Shown: positions 15,894 to 24,718, numbered from the stretch's first letter. The stretch: 51,048 nucleotides of DNA from Clostridia bacterium (GCA_017399535.1 JAFQBX010000001.1:1-51048); one strand, 5' to 3'. Made by a program: numbers and translations. The notes: generated by a model from the letters alone, not told the origin.

Positions 15894-17339
15894 ATGAAAA
15901 ATCAGTATGACGTGGTCATCATAGGCGGTGGAATTGCCGGGCTTTATGCCGCGCTCAACCTTGACAGCGATACTAAGGTGCTCGTTGCGGCAAAAAGGGA
16001 GCTTAATTTATGCAATTCGTCACTTGCACAGGGCGGTGTCGCGGGGGTCCTCGACCTTCAAAACGACAGCTTCGACCTGCATATCGAGGATACCATGATT
16101 GCCGGTCAGCACCAAAATCGCAGAGAAGCCGTTGAGGTGCTTGTAAAAGAGGGGCCGGACGACCTTCGCCGACTGCTCGATACCGACATCGCGTGGGACC
16201 GAGAGGAAAACGGCGAACTGCACATGACGCTGGAAGGCGGACATTCGCGAAACCGCATCATTCATCGCAAGGATTCGACGGGTGACGCCATTATGGTTGC
16301 CCTCGTAAACGAGGTAAAGAGCCGCAAAAACATTGACGTTGTGACCGAATGTCACATGGCGAATATGCAGGAATGCGACAGCGGCGTTATCACCGAATTT
16401 ATCACTCCCGACGGGATAAAGGCGGTCGGCTCCTCCTTTGTAATTATTGCAACGGGCGGCATCGGTCGCGTATATAAATACACCACAAATTCAGCAATAG
16501 CAACGGGTGACGGCATTACTGCCGCCTATTTTATGGGGGCAAAAATCAGTAATCTGCAATATGTTCAGTTTCACCCGACGGCATTCGCCTCAAAGGAAGG
16601 CAGAGAGCGATTTTTAATAAGCGAGGCGGTCAGAGGTGAAGGCGCATATCTGCTCAACTGCGAGGGAAAGCGATTCATGCACCGATACGACGAGCGACTC
16701 GAGCTTGCGCCCCGCGACGTTGTTTCAAACGCAGTTATCCTCGAATCGAGACGAATGGGAAACGAGCATTTTTACCTCGACATTACCCATCGGTCGCGTG
16801 AATTTCTGCTTGACCGTTTCCCGATGATTCATCAGAGATGCCTGCTCGAAGGGGTGGACATCACAAAGGACCCGATTCCCGTTTTCCCCTGTCAGCACTA
16901 TCTGATGGGCGGAATCGACGTCGACCTTAATTCAAAAACGCGACTCGACCGAGTTTATGCGGCGGGTGAATGCAGTCACACCGGCGTACACGGAAAGAAT
17001 CGACTCGCATCAAATTCACTGCTCGAAGCGCTCGTTTTCGGGCGACGCGCCGCCGAGCATATCAACAGCCGTCGCGACAGAGATTTTTGCGGCGATATTC
17101 GCACCACCCTTTCGGTTGGCGGAGCTCCGCTGCCGACGGGTATGCGTACCACCGTTCGCGAAATTATGCAACGCGCCTATTTCGTTATTCCCGACCCGAA
17201 CGCCGCTGAAAAGGGGCTTCGCAAGATAAAGGAAATCAACGACCGAATCGAAAAGGGCGGCTTTGCCGTAACGCCACAGCTCGTCGAGGCAAGGAGCTTA
17301 TCGAAAATAGCCGAAATCATACTCAAAGCCGCGATTTAA
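15894..17339 (+). CDS. nadB: L-aspartate oxidase
   Basis: This flavoprotein (481 aa) oxidises L-aspartate to iminoaspartate, the substrate of NadA. An FAD-binding VVIIGGGIAGLYAAL starts at residue 7. SSLAQGGVAGV, the HSRNRIIHRKDSTG loop and the C-terminal HGKNRLASNSLLEALVFGRRAA match the family. It is about 50 residues shorter than the E. coli enzyme at the C-terminal helical domain, which is common in Clostridia. Start 15894 follows GGCGGTAGG, 13 bp after nadA. Translation upstream of it in the same frame overlaps nadA and is not used. Confidence 0.95.
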   Translation: MKNQYDVVIIGGGIAGLYAALNLDSDTKVLVAAKRELNLCNSSLAQGGVAGVLDLQNDSFDLHIEDTMIAGQHQNRREAVEVLVKEGPDDLRRLLDTDIAWDREENGELHMTLEGGHSRNRIIHRKDSTGDAIMVALVNEVKSRKNIDVVTECHMANMQECDSGVITEFITPDGIKAVGSSFVIIATGGIGRVYKYTTNSAIATGDGITAAYFMGAKISNLQYVQFHPTAFASKEGRERFLISEAVRGEGAYLLNCEGKRFMHRYDERLELAPRDVVSNAVILESRRMGNEHFYLDITHRSREFLLDRFPMIHQRCLLEGVDITKDPIPVFPCQHYLMGGIDVDLNSKTRLDRVYAAGECSHTGVHGKNRLASNSLLEALVFGRRAAEHINSRRDRDFCGDIRTTLSVGGAPLPTGMRTTVREIMQRAYFVIPDPNAAEKGLRKIKEINDRIEKGGFAVTPQLVEARSLSKIAEIILKAAI

Positions 17340-17593
17340 GGTGTGATAAAGAGTGGCAGGGCGGCTCGTAACAACACGAACAAGCGACTCAAATCCGACA
17401 ACTCGGCAAATGCCGCGATTTATAGGGCGGTAAATCCTAATTGTGACGGACGGTCACTTGCACAACGCTTTTTCGTGGCAGGCAGTCACGCGCAAAAGAC
17501 GAGCTTCGTGACGGATAGTCACGCGTATAGCACTTTTTCCACGACCGACGGTCACAAGACACACCAAAATTTTTTATGAGGTGACATTTTACT
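17340..17593. repeat. Four phased imperfect palindromes before nadC
   Basis: GTGAC-N5-GTCAC elements sit at 17443-17457, 17475-17489 (GTGGC), 17508-17522 and 17541-17555 (left arm degenerate). Their centres are 32-33 bp apart, about three helical turns. Related 15-bp copies occur at 33297-33311 and 40781-40795. A 78-codon open frame crosses the block, but its protein is only the repeat translated at an 11-residue period and has no ribosome-binding site, so no gene is called. Confidence 0.6.
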
Positions 17594-18433
17594 ATGGCAT
17601 TACTTCAATTTTATATCGACGACATTATCAAAACTGCGCTAAAAGAGGACATTAACTATATCGACACCACCTCCTCACTACTCATCGACAAGGACAAAAT
17701 CACCGACGCCTATTTTATTTCAAAGGCAGACGGTGTGCTTTGCGGTATCGACGTAGCAAAGAGGGTGTTTGAGCTTATCGACGGCTCGGTCAGCTTCACG
17801 GCGCATTTTCGCGACGGCGACCGCATCAAAAAGGGCGACATTATCGCCGAAATGAGCGGCAGTACCCTTTCGCTGCTTACAGGGGAGAGAACTGCGCTCA
17901 ACCTCATTCAGCACATGTCGGGAATCGCCTCGGCAACAGGTCGTCTGGTCGACCTTTGTAAAGGGACAAATGCCTCTGTCACCGACACGAGAAAGACTTT
18001 ACCGGGGCTCAGAGCCCTTCAAAAATATGCCGTCACCTGCGGCGGTGGAAAGAATCACCGCTTTAACCTTTCGGACGGTGCAATGTTAAAGGACAACCAC
18101 ATCGACGCCGGCGGCGGAATTACCGCAACCGTAGCCCAGCTTCGAAACCGACTCGGTCACATGGTAAAAATCGAGGTCGAAACGCGCAATCTCGACGAGG
18201 TTCGCGAGGCGGTAGACAGCGGCTGCGAGGTTATCATGCTCGACAACATGGACTGCGACACCATGCGTGAAGCGGTCAAAATCGTCGACGGACGAGCCCT
18301 TACCGAAGCGTCAGGCAACGTCACCGAGGAAAGAATTCGCGCTATCGCCGAAACGGGCGTTGACATCATTTCGGTCGGCGCACTCACACACTCGGTCGAG
18401 GCATTTGATATTTCGATGAGGATAAAGGTATGA
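17594..18433 (+). CDS. nadC: Nicotinate-nucleotide diphosphorylase (quinolinate phosphoribosyltransferase)
   Basis: The protein (279 aa) converts quinolinate and PRPP to nicotinate mononucleotide, completing the pathway begun by NadB and NadA. Conserved segments are TGERTALNLIQHMSGIAS, the PRPP/quinolinate site TDTRKTLPGLRALQKYAV, GGGKNHRFNLSDGAMLKDNH, and IEVETRNLDE with the metal-binding acids. AGGTGA lies before the ATG. Its stop overlaps the mnmE start by 4 bp (ATGA), so the two are translationally coupled, joining NAD synthesis to the tRNA-modification cluster. Confidence 0.95.
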   Translation: MALLQFYIDDIIKTALKEDINYIDTTSSLLIDKDKITDAYFISKADGVLCGIDVAKRVFELIDGSVSFTAHFRDGDRIKKGDIIAEMSGSTLSLLTGERTALNLIQHMSGIASATGRLVDLCKGTNASVTDTRKTLPGLRALQKYAVTCGGGKNHRFNLSDGAMLKDNHIDAGGGITATVAQLRNRLGHMVKIEVETRNLDEVREAVDSGCEVIMLDNMDCDTMREAVKIVDGRALTEASGNVTEERIRAIAETGVDIISVGALTHSVEAFDISMRIKV

Positions 18434-19794
18434 GCGAGGTAATCGCCGCCATTTCAACGCCGCTTATGTCGGCAGGACTCGGCGTAATTCGTATTTCGGG
18501 TGAAAATGCCGCCGAAATTGCCGACCGCGTTTTTCGCTCGGTCAGCGGCAAAAAGCTCGCCGAAATCAGCGGATATTCCGCACTTTACGGACACGTTTTT
18601 GATAAAAAAGGAGATATTGACGAGGTGGTTGCTCTGAATTTCAGGGCGCCTCATTCCTTTACGGGCGAAAACGCCGTCGAGCTTAGCTGTCACGGCAGCG
18701 TTTATATCCTCAAACGTACTTTGGCGGCGCTGATTGCCGCAGGAGCTCGACTCGCTCGTGCAGGTGAATTTACCCGACGCGCATTCGAAAACGGCAAAAT
18801 GGACCTTTCGGCAGCCGAATCGGTCATGTCGCTCATTGGCGCCGAGTCGCAGCTTGAACATTCGGCGGCTCTTTCGGGACGCGAAGGGGTGCTTTTCCGC
18901 CGAATTGACGAGATAAAAGGGGAGCTGACGGCGCTGTCGGCGCATCTTTCGGCGTGGGTTGACTTTCCCGACGAGGACGTGCCCGAGGTGAGCCACGACG
19001 AGCTTTATTCGGGGCTCAAATGGGCGCAAAAGCAGCTCAACCGTCTCATTTGCGACTTTGACAGGGGTAAAATCCTGCGCGAGGGCATCGACACCGTCAT
19101 CGTCGGCAGACCCAACGTCGGCAAGTCGACCTTTATGAATATGCTTTGCGGAGCCGACCGCTCGATTGTCACCGATATTGCGGGAACGACACGCGACATC
19201 GTCGAGGAAAGCGTTTCGGTCGGCGGTGTTAAACTGCGACTTCAAGATACCGCGGGGCTCCACGATACAAACGACCAAGTGGAAAAAATCGGCGTCGAAA
19301 AGGCAAGGCGCCGCATCGAAACAGCGGCTCTCGTTCTGGCCGTTTTTGACGGCTCAGAACCGCTTAGCAACGACGACCTTTCGCTGATAAAGGCGCTGAA
19401 AGATCGCCGCGCAATCGCCGTAATAAACAAATGCGACCTCGATATGAAAATCGAAGCCGAGCATGTCTCCTCGGTTATCAAAAACACCGTCGTTTTGTCG
19501 GCCAAATCGGGCGAAAATGCCGAAATGGTCGAGCAAGCAATCCTTTCTGTATCAGGGCTCGACGGGCTCGACCCGACCTGCGCCATGATGACCACCGAGC
19601 GTCAACGCGACTGTGCCGAAAGGGCAAAATCCGCCCTGAATGATGGCATCGCCACACTCGAAGCAGGGCTGACCTTTGACGCGGTTGGAGTAATGCTCGA
19701 CGAGGCAATAGCGGCGCTGTGCGAGCTTTCGGGCGAAAGGGTCAGCGACAGCATCGTTGACGAGGTGTTTAGCACCTTTTGTGTAGGAAAATAG
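18430..19794 (+). CDS. mnmE: tRNA uridine-5-carboxymethylaminomethyl GTPase
   Basis: The protein (454 aa) works with MnmG to form cmnm5U at the wobble position of certain tRNAs. The N-terminal folate-binding domain is followed by the helical domain holding the inserted G domain. The G motifs are GRPNVGKS (G1, ~221), the GTTRD switch (~247), DTAG (~268) and NKCD (~333). The C-terminal FCVGK supplies the conserved cysteine. The order mnmE-mnmG-rsmG is the usual origin-proximal arrangement, but the normally upstream rpmH, rnpA, yidC and jag genes are replaced here by nadABC. Confidence 0.96.
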   Translation: MSEVIAAISTPLMSAGLGVIRISGENAAEIADRVFRSVSGKKLAEISGYSALYGHVFDKKGDIDEVVALNFRAPHSFTGENAVELSCHGSVYILKRTLAALIAAGARLARAGEFTRRAFENGKMDLSAAESVMSLIGAESQLEHSAALSGREGVLFRRIDEIKGELTALSAHLSAWVDFPDEDVPEVSHDELYSGLKWAQKQLNRLICDFDRGKILREGIDTVIVGRPNVGKSTFMNMLCGADRSIVTDIAGTTRDIVEESVSVGGVKLRLQDTAGLHDTNDQVEKIGVEKARRRIETAALVLAVFDGSEPLSNDDLSLIKALKDRRAIAVINKCDLDMKIEAEHVSSVIKNTVVLSAKSGENAEMVEQAILSVSGLDGLDPTCAMMTTERQRDCAERAKSALNDGIATLEAGLTFDAVGVMLDEAIAALCELSGERVSDSIVDEVFSTFCVGK

Positions 19795-19887
19795 GGAGTT
19801 TGCGCATTCCGAGCATCGCGCAAGGCGACGGTTTTCGTCGCAAACTGTAAATAAATGTAAATTATAATGTCAGGAAGGCATTTTTGA

Positions 19888-21762
19888 ATGGATTATATTT
19901 CGGAAAAATATGACGTAGCCGTCATCGGCGCCGGTCACGCGGGAATCGAAGCCGCACTTGCCGCCGCCAAGCTCGGCTGTAAAACAATAATTTTCACAAT
20001 CAGTATGGACTGGGTGGGCAACTGCCCCTGCAACCCGTCGATTGGCGGCACGGCAAAGGGACATCTGGTGCGCGAAATTGACGCTCTCGGCGGCGAAATG
20101 GGAAAGGCGACCGACGCCACACTCATTCAGTACCGCGTACTCAATCGCGGAAAGGGTCCTGCCGTACACTCCCTTCGCGCCCAAATCGACCGCCGCGAAT
20201 ACAGTGGATATATGAAATCAGTGCTCGAAAAGCAACCGAACCTCGACGTACGTCAGGCCGAAATCACCGAAATAGAAAAGCGTGACGGCGTTTGGCAGGT
20301 AAAAACCCAGCTTGGCGCAATCCACGAGGTAAAGGCGGTCATTATCGCGACCGGCACCTTCCTCGGCGGCCGAATTTATATCGGCGACGTGTCATACGAG
20401 GGCGGTCCCGACGGAATGTTTGCGGCAACCGAGCTTGCAAAATCGCTCAAAAAGCTCGGTCTCCCCTTGCGCAGATTTAAGACGGGGACACCCGCACGAA
20501 TTCACCGCGCATCAATCGATTTTTCTAAATTAGAAGAACAGCCGGGAGACGAAATCACCTCTCCCGTTTCATATTCGCATACCACTCCACCGCAAAATAA
20601 AGCAATTTGCCACGTTACCTATACCAACGCGGAGACCAACAGAATAATTACCGAAAATATACAGTATTCGCCCCTTTACAGCGGCGCAATCGAAGGAGTT
20701 GGACCTCGCTACTGCCCGAGCTTAGAGGACAAAATTATGCGATTCCCTGATAAGCCGCGGCATCAGCTTTTTATCGAGCCGTGCGGTCTGAACACCGAGG
20801 AAATGTATTTGCAAGGAGCATCCTCCTCCCTGCCCGAGCAGGTGCAAATCGAAATGTACCGAAGCATTCCGGGGCTCGAAAATGTCAAGTTTATGCGCAC
20901 AGCTTATGCGATAGAGTACGATTGCGTTGACCCGACCGCGCTCAAAGCAACCCTCGAATTCAAGGGGCTGAGCGGTCTTTTCGGCGCAGGGCAGTTTAAC
21001 GGCTCGTCGGGATATGAAGAAGCGGCGGCTCAGGGTCTTGTCGCGGGAATCAACGCGGCGCATTTGGTGCAGGGCAAGGAGCCGTTCATTTTGGAGCGGT
21101 CGTCCTCATACATCGGCACCCTCATCGACGACCTGGTGACAAAGGGCTGCACCGACCCATACCGGATGATGACCTCGCGCTCGGAATACCGACTCATTTT
21201 ACGTCAGGATAACGCCGACGAACGACTCATGCCGCGAGGACGCGAATTAGGACTTGTCAACGACACAACCTGGGAGCGTTACCTTGACCGATTGGCGCAA
21301 AAAGAGGCCGAAATCGAACGGCTCGAAAGGACGGTAATTCCGCCGTCCGATGCGCTGAACGAAATGCTTGTTTCACGTGAAACATCGGCGGTCGATGGCG
21401 GCGTTCACCTCGCCGAGCTAATTCGCCGACCGCAGATTGACTATGCCTGTCTCGCCGAATTTGACAAGGACCGCCCCGAGCTTCCCTTTGACGTGGTGGA
21501 AAAGGCGGAAATCGAGATTAAATACGCCGGTTACATTAAAAAGCAACTTGCACAGGCGAACGAACTTCGTCGGCTTGAAAGGCGCTTAATTCCTGATAAT
21601 ATCAACTATTCCGCGATTACGGGGCTTCGACTTGAAGCCGCCGAAAAGCTCGAAAAAATACGTCCTGCAAGCATCGGTCAGGCGGTCGGAATTTCGGGTG
21701 TAAATCCTGCCGACATCACCGTTTTGCTGATTTGGCTCGACAAGCAAGGAGGAAAGGTATGA
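19888..21762 (+). CDS. mnmG: tRNA uridine-5-carboxymethylaminomethyl enzyme
   Basis: The protein (624 aa) is the FAD/NADH partner of MnmE. An FAD-binding VIGAGHAGIEAALAAAKLG lies at residues 12-30. CNPSIGGTAKGHLVREIDALGGEM, TGTFLGG, the GRYCPSIE-like GPRYCPSLEDK and EYRLILRQDNAD motifs match. AGGAAGG precedes the ATG. A perfect parS site lies inside the coding region at 21369-21384, encoding VSRETS. The stop overlaps the rsmG start (ATGA). Confidence 0.96.
   Translation: MDYISEKYDVAVIGAGHAGIEAALAAAKLGCKTIIFTISMDWVGNCPCNPSIGGTAKGHLVREIDALGGEMGKATDATLIQYRVLNRGKGPAVHSLRAQIDRREYSGYMKSVLEKQPNLDVRQAEITEIEKRDGVWQVKTQLGAIHEVKAVIIATGTFLGGRIYIGDVSYEGGPDGMFAATELAKSLKKLGLPLRRFKTGTPARIHRASIDFSKLEEQPGDEITSPVSYSHTTPPQNKAICHVTYTNAETNRIITENIQYSPLYSGAIEGVGPRYCPSLEDKIMRFPDKPRHQLFIEPCGLNTEEMYLQGASSSLPEQVQIEMYRSIPGLENVKFMRTAYAIEYDCVDPTALKATLEFKGLSGLFGAGQFNGSSGYEEAAAQGLVAGINAAHLVQGKEPFILERSSSYIGTLIDDLVTKGCTDPYRMMTSRSEYRLILRQDNADERLMPRGRELGLVNDTTWERYLDRLAQKEAEIERLERTVIPPSDALNEMLVSRETSAVDGGVHLAELIRRPQIDYACLAEFDKDRPELPFDVVEKAEIEIKYAGYIKKQLAQANELRRLERRLIPDNINYSAITGLRLEAAEKLEKIRPASIGQAVGISGVNPADITVLLIWLDKQGGKV
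21369..21384. promoter_or_regulatory. parS: parS site inside mnmG
   Basis: TGTTTCACGTGAAACA is the exact 16-bp palindrome bound by ParB/Spo0J. It should load the ParB encoded at 24848 and seed the partition complex close to the origin. Confidence 0.92.
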
Positions 21763-22472
21763 TTATCGACATCGACCAGCTTAAACGAGAATGTGCCGAT
21801 TTTGGCGTCGAAATCGATTCCCTTGCTGCCGAAAGATTTAATTCTTATGCGCGTATTTTAATCGAATGGAACGAAAAAATGAACTTGACGGCGATTACCG
21901 AGCCGAGCGCCGTTGTGACGAGGCATTTTGCCGATTCGCTGACCTTTCTTTCGGCAGTAAAGCCGCAGGAAAACGCCCGTCTTATCGACGTTGGAAGCGG
22001 CGCAGGATTCCCCGGACTTGCGCTCAAAATTGCCCGTCCCGATATGGATATTACCCTCCTCGACGGCACAAATAAGCGAATCACCTTTCTCAACGCGGCG
22101 GCAAACGAGCTTGGCGTGGAAATAAACGCTCTGCACGCTCGCGCAGAAGAGGCGGCGATAAAGCCCGAGCTTTGCGAAAAGTACGATTTTGCCGTGGCAA
22201 GAGCGGTTGCGGCGATGAATTTGTTGTCGGAATACTGTCTCGGCTTCGTCAAGGTTGGAGGTAAATTTATTGCGATGAAGGGACCGAGCGCAGAGGAGGA
22301 GCTTAACTCGGCGCAGAACGCCATTAAGATAATGGGCGGAAAAAGCGCAGGAGCAACCTCGCTGACACTTGCCGACGGAAGCGAAAGGTGCATTCTTACC
22401 GTCGAAAAAATCGCCCATACTCCGACAGGTTATCCCCGAGTTTCTGCAAAAATTGCAAAAAAGCCGCTCTAA
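21759..22472 (+). CDS. rsmG: 16S rRNA (guanine-N7) methyltransferase
   Basis: The protein (237 aa) methylates G527 (E. coli numbering) of 16S rRNA. The SAM motif is LIDVGSGAGFPGLALKI; TLLDGTNKRITFLN and AVARAVAAMNLL follow. ATG 21759 has AGGAGGAAAGG upstream and overlaps the mnmG stop. The upstream in-frame extension is mnmG sequence read in another frame. Confidence 0.94.
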   Translation: MIIDIDQLKRECADFGVEIDSLAAERFNSYARILIEWNEKMNLTAITEPSAVVTRHFADSLTFLSAVKPQENARLIDVGSGAGFPGLALKIARPDMDITLLDGTNKRITFLNAAANELGVEINALHARAEEAAIKPELCEKYDFAVARAVAAMNLLSEYCLGFVKVGGKFIAMKGPSAEEELNSAQNAIKIMGGKSAGATSLTLADGSERCILTVEKIAHTPTGYPRVSAKIAKKPL

Positions 22473-22516
22473 TCGGCTAAAAAAACAAAAAATCACATAC
22501 ATAATCGGCTAAAAAG

Positions 22517-23431
22517 TTGATAAAGCACCGCCTTATAATCGAATTATACGAAAGGCGGTGCATTTTTATATTTATTACACGGAATAAGGGGCTGCGTCTG
22601 GTTTCGCTTCCCCTGTCGCAGATTCGCCAAAGTCCCTTTCAGCCGCGACGCGAATTTGACGAGCGGGAACTGATGGGACTCGCCGACTCGATAAGAAAAA
22701 ACGGCATTATTCAGCCGCTTTGCGTACGAAAGCGCGAGGACGGCAGCTACGAAATGATTGCGGGCGAAAGGCGGCTTCGTGCGGCAAAGTTCGCGGGACT
22801 GCGCGAGGTTCCCTGCGTTGTGCAGGTTGCCGACGACCGAAAGGCCGCCTTTTTGTCGCTGATTGAAAATTTGCAACGCCGCGACCTAAATTTGTTCGAG
22901 GAGGCGGAGGGAATCCGCGCGCTAATGAACGAATGGGGGCTCAGCCAGTACGAAACGGCGGTGCGGCTAGGCAAATCGCAATCGACCATTGCAAACAAAC
23001 TGCGTCTTTTACGGCTAAACAACGACCAAAAGGCGCGAATTGTTGCCGCGGGGCTATCCGAAAGTCACGCGAGGGCTCTTTTGCGGCTGGTCGAGGAGAA
23101 GGAAAGGGACGACGCACTCAACGAAATCATTTCAAAACAGCTTTCGGTGCGCGAAACCGAGGAAATGATTGAATGCTTAATGAATCCGCCCGAGGAGGAG
23201 CCGCAGCCGTCCTTTACGCAAAAGCCACCGATAATTCGGGAACACGTGATACGCGACTTTCGCATCTACGTCAACACGCTGACAAAGGCGGTTGACACCA
23301 TCAGGCGAAGCGGTCTCGACGCCCGTGCCGACAAGGTTGAGAACGATTCATATATTCGGTACACCGTCATTATCCCGAAGGAAAAGCGCAAGGAACGGCA
23401 AAAAGCCGAGCAGCTACGCTTTGATTTGTGA
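22517..23431 (+). CDS. noc: ParB-like nucleoid occlusion protein (Noc type), start uncertain
   Basis: This is a ParB/Noc-family CTP-dependent DNA clamp. The domain starts at about residue 29 (LVSLPLSQIRQSPFQPRREF). It shows the CTP-binding GERRLRAAKFAGL (~90), ENLQRRDLNLFEEAEG, a helix-turn-helix (LSQYETAVRLGKSQSTIANKL) and a C-terminal dimerisation region. The position after rsmG and before parA/parB is that of noc. The nominal start is TTG 22517, the only ATG/GTG/TTG start, but it has no ribosome-binding site and lies before a terminator hairpin. CTG at 22598, preceded by AAGGGG at good spacing, would give a cleaner 277-aa protein. The Noc amphipathic N-terminal helix is not obvious. Confidence 0.8.
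   Translation: MIKHRLIIELYERRCIFIFITRNKGLRLVSLPLSQIRQSPFQPRREFDERELMGLADSIRKNGIIQPLCVRKREDGSYEMIAGERRLRAAKFAGLREVPCVVQVADDRKAAFLSLIENLQRRDLNLFEEAEGIRALMNEWGLSQYETAVRLGKSQSTIANKLRLLRLNNDQKARIVAAGLSESHARALLRLVEEKERDDALNEIISKQLSVRETEEMIECLMNPPEEEPQPSFTQKPPIIREHVIRDFRIYVNTLTKAVDTIRRSGLDARADKVENDSYIRYTVIIPKEKRKERQKAEQLRFDL
22525..22567 (+). terminator. Terminator-like hairpin between rsmG and the noc-like gene
   Basis: GCACCGCCTT (22525-22534) pairs perfectly with AAGGCGGTGC (22552-22561), with further inner pairing ATAAT/ATTAT, followed by ATTTTTATATTT. It should end the mnmE-mnmG-rsmG transcript. The open frame of the next gene, if started at TTG 22517, would run through it. Confidence 0.75.
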
Positions 23432-23559
23432 TAAAAGGTGACGGAGAGCAGGTTGGCAACAGAAGAAAAGCCGAATAATTCCCCACCGCCAATGCGATGC
23501 CCCCTTTACACAAGGGGGCCTTTTTGTTTGGTAAGATTGGGTTTGTGGTTTGTGGGAAA

Positions 23560-23575
23560 TGTTTCACGTGAAACA
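23560..23575. promoter_or_regulatory. parS: parS site between noc and parA
   Basis: A second exact TGTTTCACGTGAAACA, about 2.2 kb from the one in mnmG and 1.3 kb from parB. Confidence 0.92.
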
Positions 23576-23674
23576 TTTGTGGTGCAGTGCGAAAAATAAG
23601 ACGGCAAACTGCGAAACGTTGTCGAGAGGTGTGCGGCGAGGTAACAAGAGGAGCCCTCATTGAAACGATGGAAA

Positions 23675-23784
23675 CGAAGCGGTTGGTTGCGGCAGGGCAA
23701 CAAAAGACACCGCATAGAAACATTCTTAGCGAAGCGGTTGGTTGCGGCAGGGCAACAAAAGACACCGCGCCGAAACCTTCGTGT
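23675..23784. repeat. 55-bp tandem duplication
   Basis: The unit beginning CGAAGCGGTTGGTTGCGGCA occurs at 23675 and 23730. The first ~38 bases are identical and the rest is diverged. A similar core, GATTGGTTGCGGCA, is at 9672, so the unit belongs to a dispersed family. Confidence 0.7.
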
Positions 23785-23858
23785 CAAAGATGAGAATTTC
23801 GGAGCGGTTTTTTGTTTAATTTTTTTCGGCTTTTCCCCTTTTCATTTAACTAATACTG

Positions 23859-23867
23859 TGTTATAAT
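23859..23867 (+). promoter_or_regulatory. Extended -10 promoter of parA
   Basis: TGTTATAAT (extended -10) is present without a clear -35. The parA start lies about 85 bp downstream. Confidence 0.5.
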
Positions 23868-23953
23868 GTATAAATCATATAGGAATTTGCCGTTTTTGTG
23901 CGCAAGGCGGCTTCGATTTGGTAAAAAACATACACGAAAAGGCGGATTTTGCT

Positions 23954-24718
23954 TTGGGAAAGGTAATTTCTTGTGTTAATCAAAAGGGCGGCGTAGGAAA
24001 GACGACAACCGCCGTTAATCTGACTGCCGGGTTAGGAAAACTGGGCAAAAAGGTACTTCTCATCGACATCGACCCGCAGGGAAACTCGACGAGCGGCTAC
24101 GGAATCGACAAGCGAAAGCTGACCATTTCGAGCTATAACCTGCTTTGCGAGGGCGCATCGGTCGAATCGGCGGTGATAAAAACCGAATTTGAAAACATTG
24201 ACATCGTCCCTGCCAACATGAACCTTGCAGGTGCCGAAATCGAAATGATAGAAAAGGAAAACAGGGTAAGCGTTCTCAAACGTGCGCTTGCACCCGTCAG
24301 AGACAGCTACGATTACATTTTTCTCGACTGTCCCCCGTCGCTTGGGCTCATTACCCTCAACGCGCTGAACGCGAGCGACACGGTGCTCGTCCCCGTACAA
24401 TGCGAATATTTCGCGCTCGAGGGACTCAGCCAGCTGATGTCGACCATCCGTCTGGTAAAGCAGAGATATAACCCGATTTTAGAGCTTGAAGGGGTACTGC
24501 TGACCATGTACGACGGTCGACTCAACCTCACACAGCAGGTTGTCGGCGAGGTAAAACGCTTCTTTCCGCGAAAGGTTTTTGCCACCACAATTCCGCGTAC
24601 AGTACGCCTTTCGGAAGCGCCCAGCTTCGGTCAGCCGATTCAGTACTTTGACCGCTCGTCAAAGGGCGCAATCGCATATAACGCGCTTGCCGAGGAATTC
24701 ATAAACGGGATAAAATAG
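23954..24718 (+). CDS. parA: ParA/Soj chromosome partition ATPase
   Basis: The protein (254 aa) is a deviant-Walker ATPase that, with ParB on parS, segregates origins and influences DnaA in relatives. KGGVGKTTTAVN lies at residues 10-21; IDIDPQGNSTSG and IFLDCPPSLGLIT are present. TTG 23954 is chosen because the protein then begins LGKVISCVNQKGG, like Soj (253 aa), with AAGGCGGA at 7 bp. TTG 23918, 12 codons upstream, also has AAGGCGG, so the longer form cannot be excluded. It is followed by parB after 129 bp. Confidence 0.93.
   Translation: MGKVISCVNQKGGVGKTTTAVNLTAGLGKLGKKVLLIDIDPQGNSTSGYGIDKRKLTISSYNLLCEGASVESAVIKTEFENIDIVPANMNLAGAEIEMIEKENRVSVLKRALAPVRDSYDYIFLDCPPSLGLITLNALNASDTVLVPVQCEYFALEGLSQLMSTIRLVKQRYNPILELEGVLLTMYDGRLNLTQQVVGEVKRFFPRKVFATTIPRTVRLSEAPSFGQPIQYFDRSSKGAIAYNALAEEFINGIK

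Larger units (their letters stand above)
23432..23953. other. Long intergenic region between noc and parA
   Basis: No gene is supported. The stretch holds a CCCCTTTACACAAGGGG palindrome with a T-run (about 23500-23525, a usable terminator), a perfect parS site (23560-23575), a 55-bp tandem duplication (23675-23784) and an extended -10 promoter for parA. Confidence 0.7.

Noticed and set aside
17343-17579. 78-codon frame between nadB and nadC
   Set aside because: Its 11-residue periodicity simply reflects the 33-bp palindromic repeats; no ribosome-binding site or hydrophobic core.
22472-23953. Noc-binding palindrome ATTTCCCGGGAAAT
   Set aside because: Searched around noc and parA by eye and not found.
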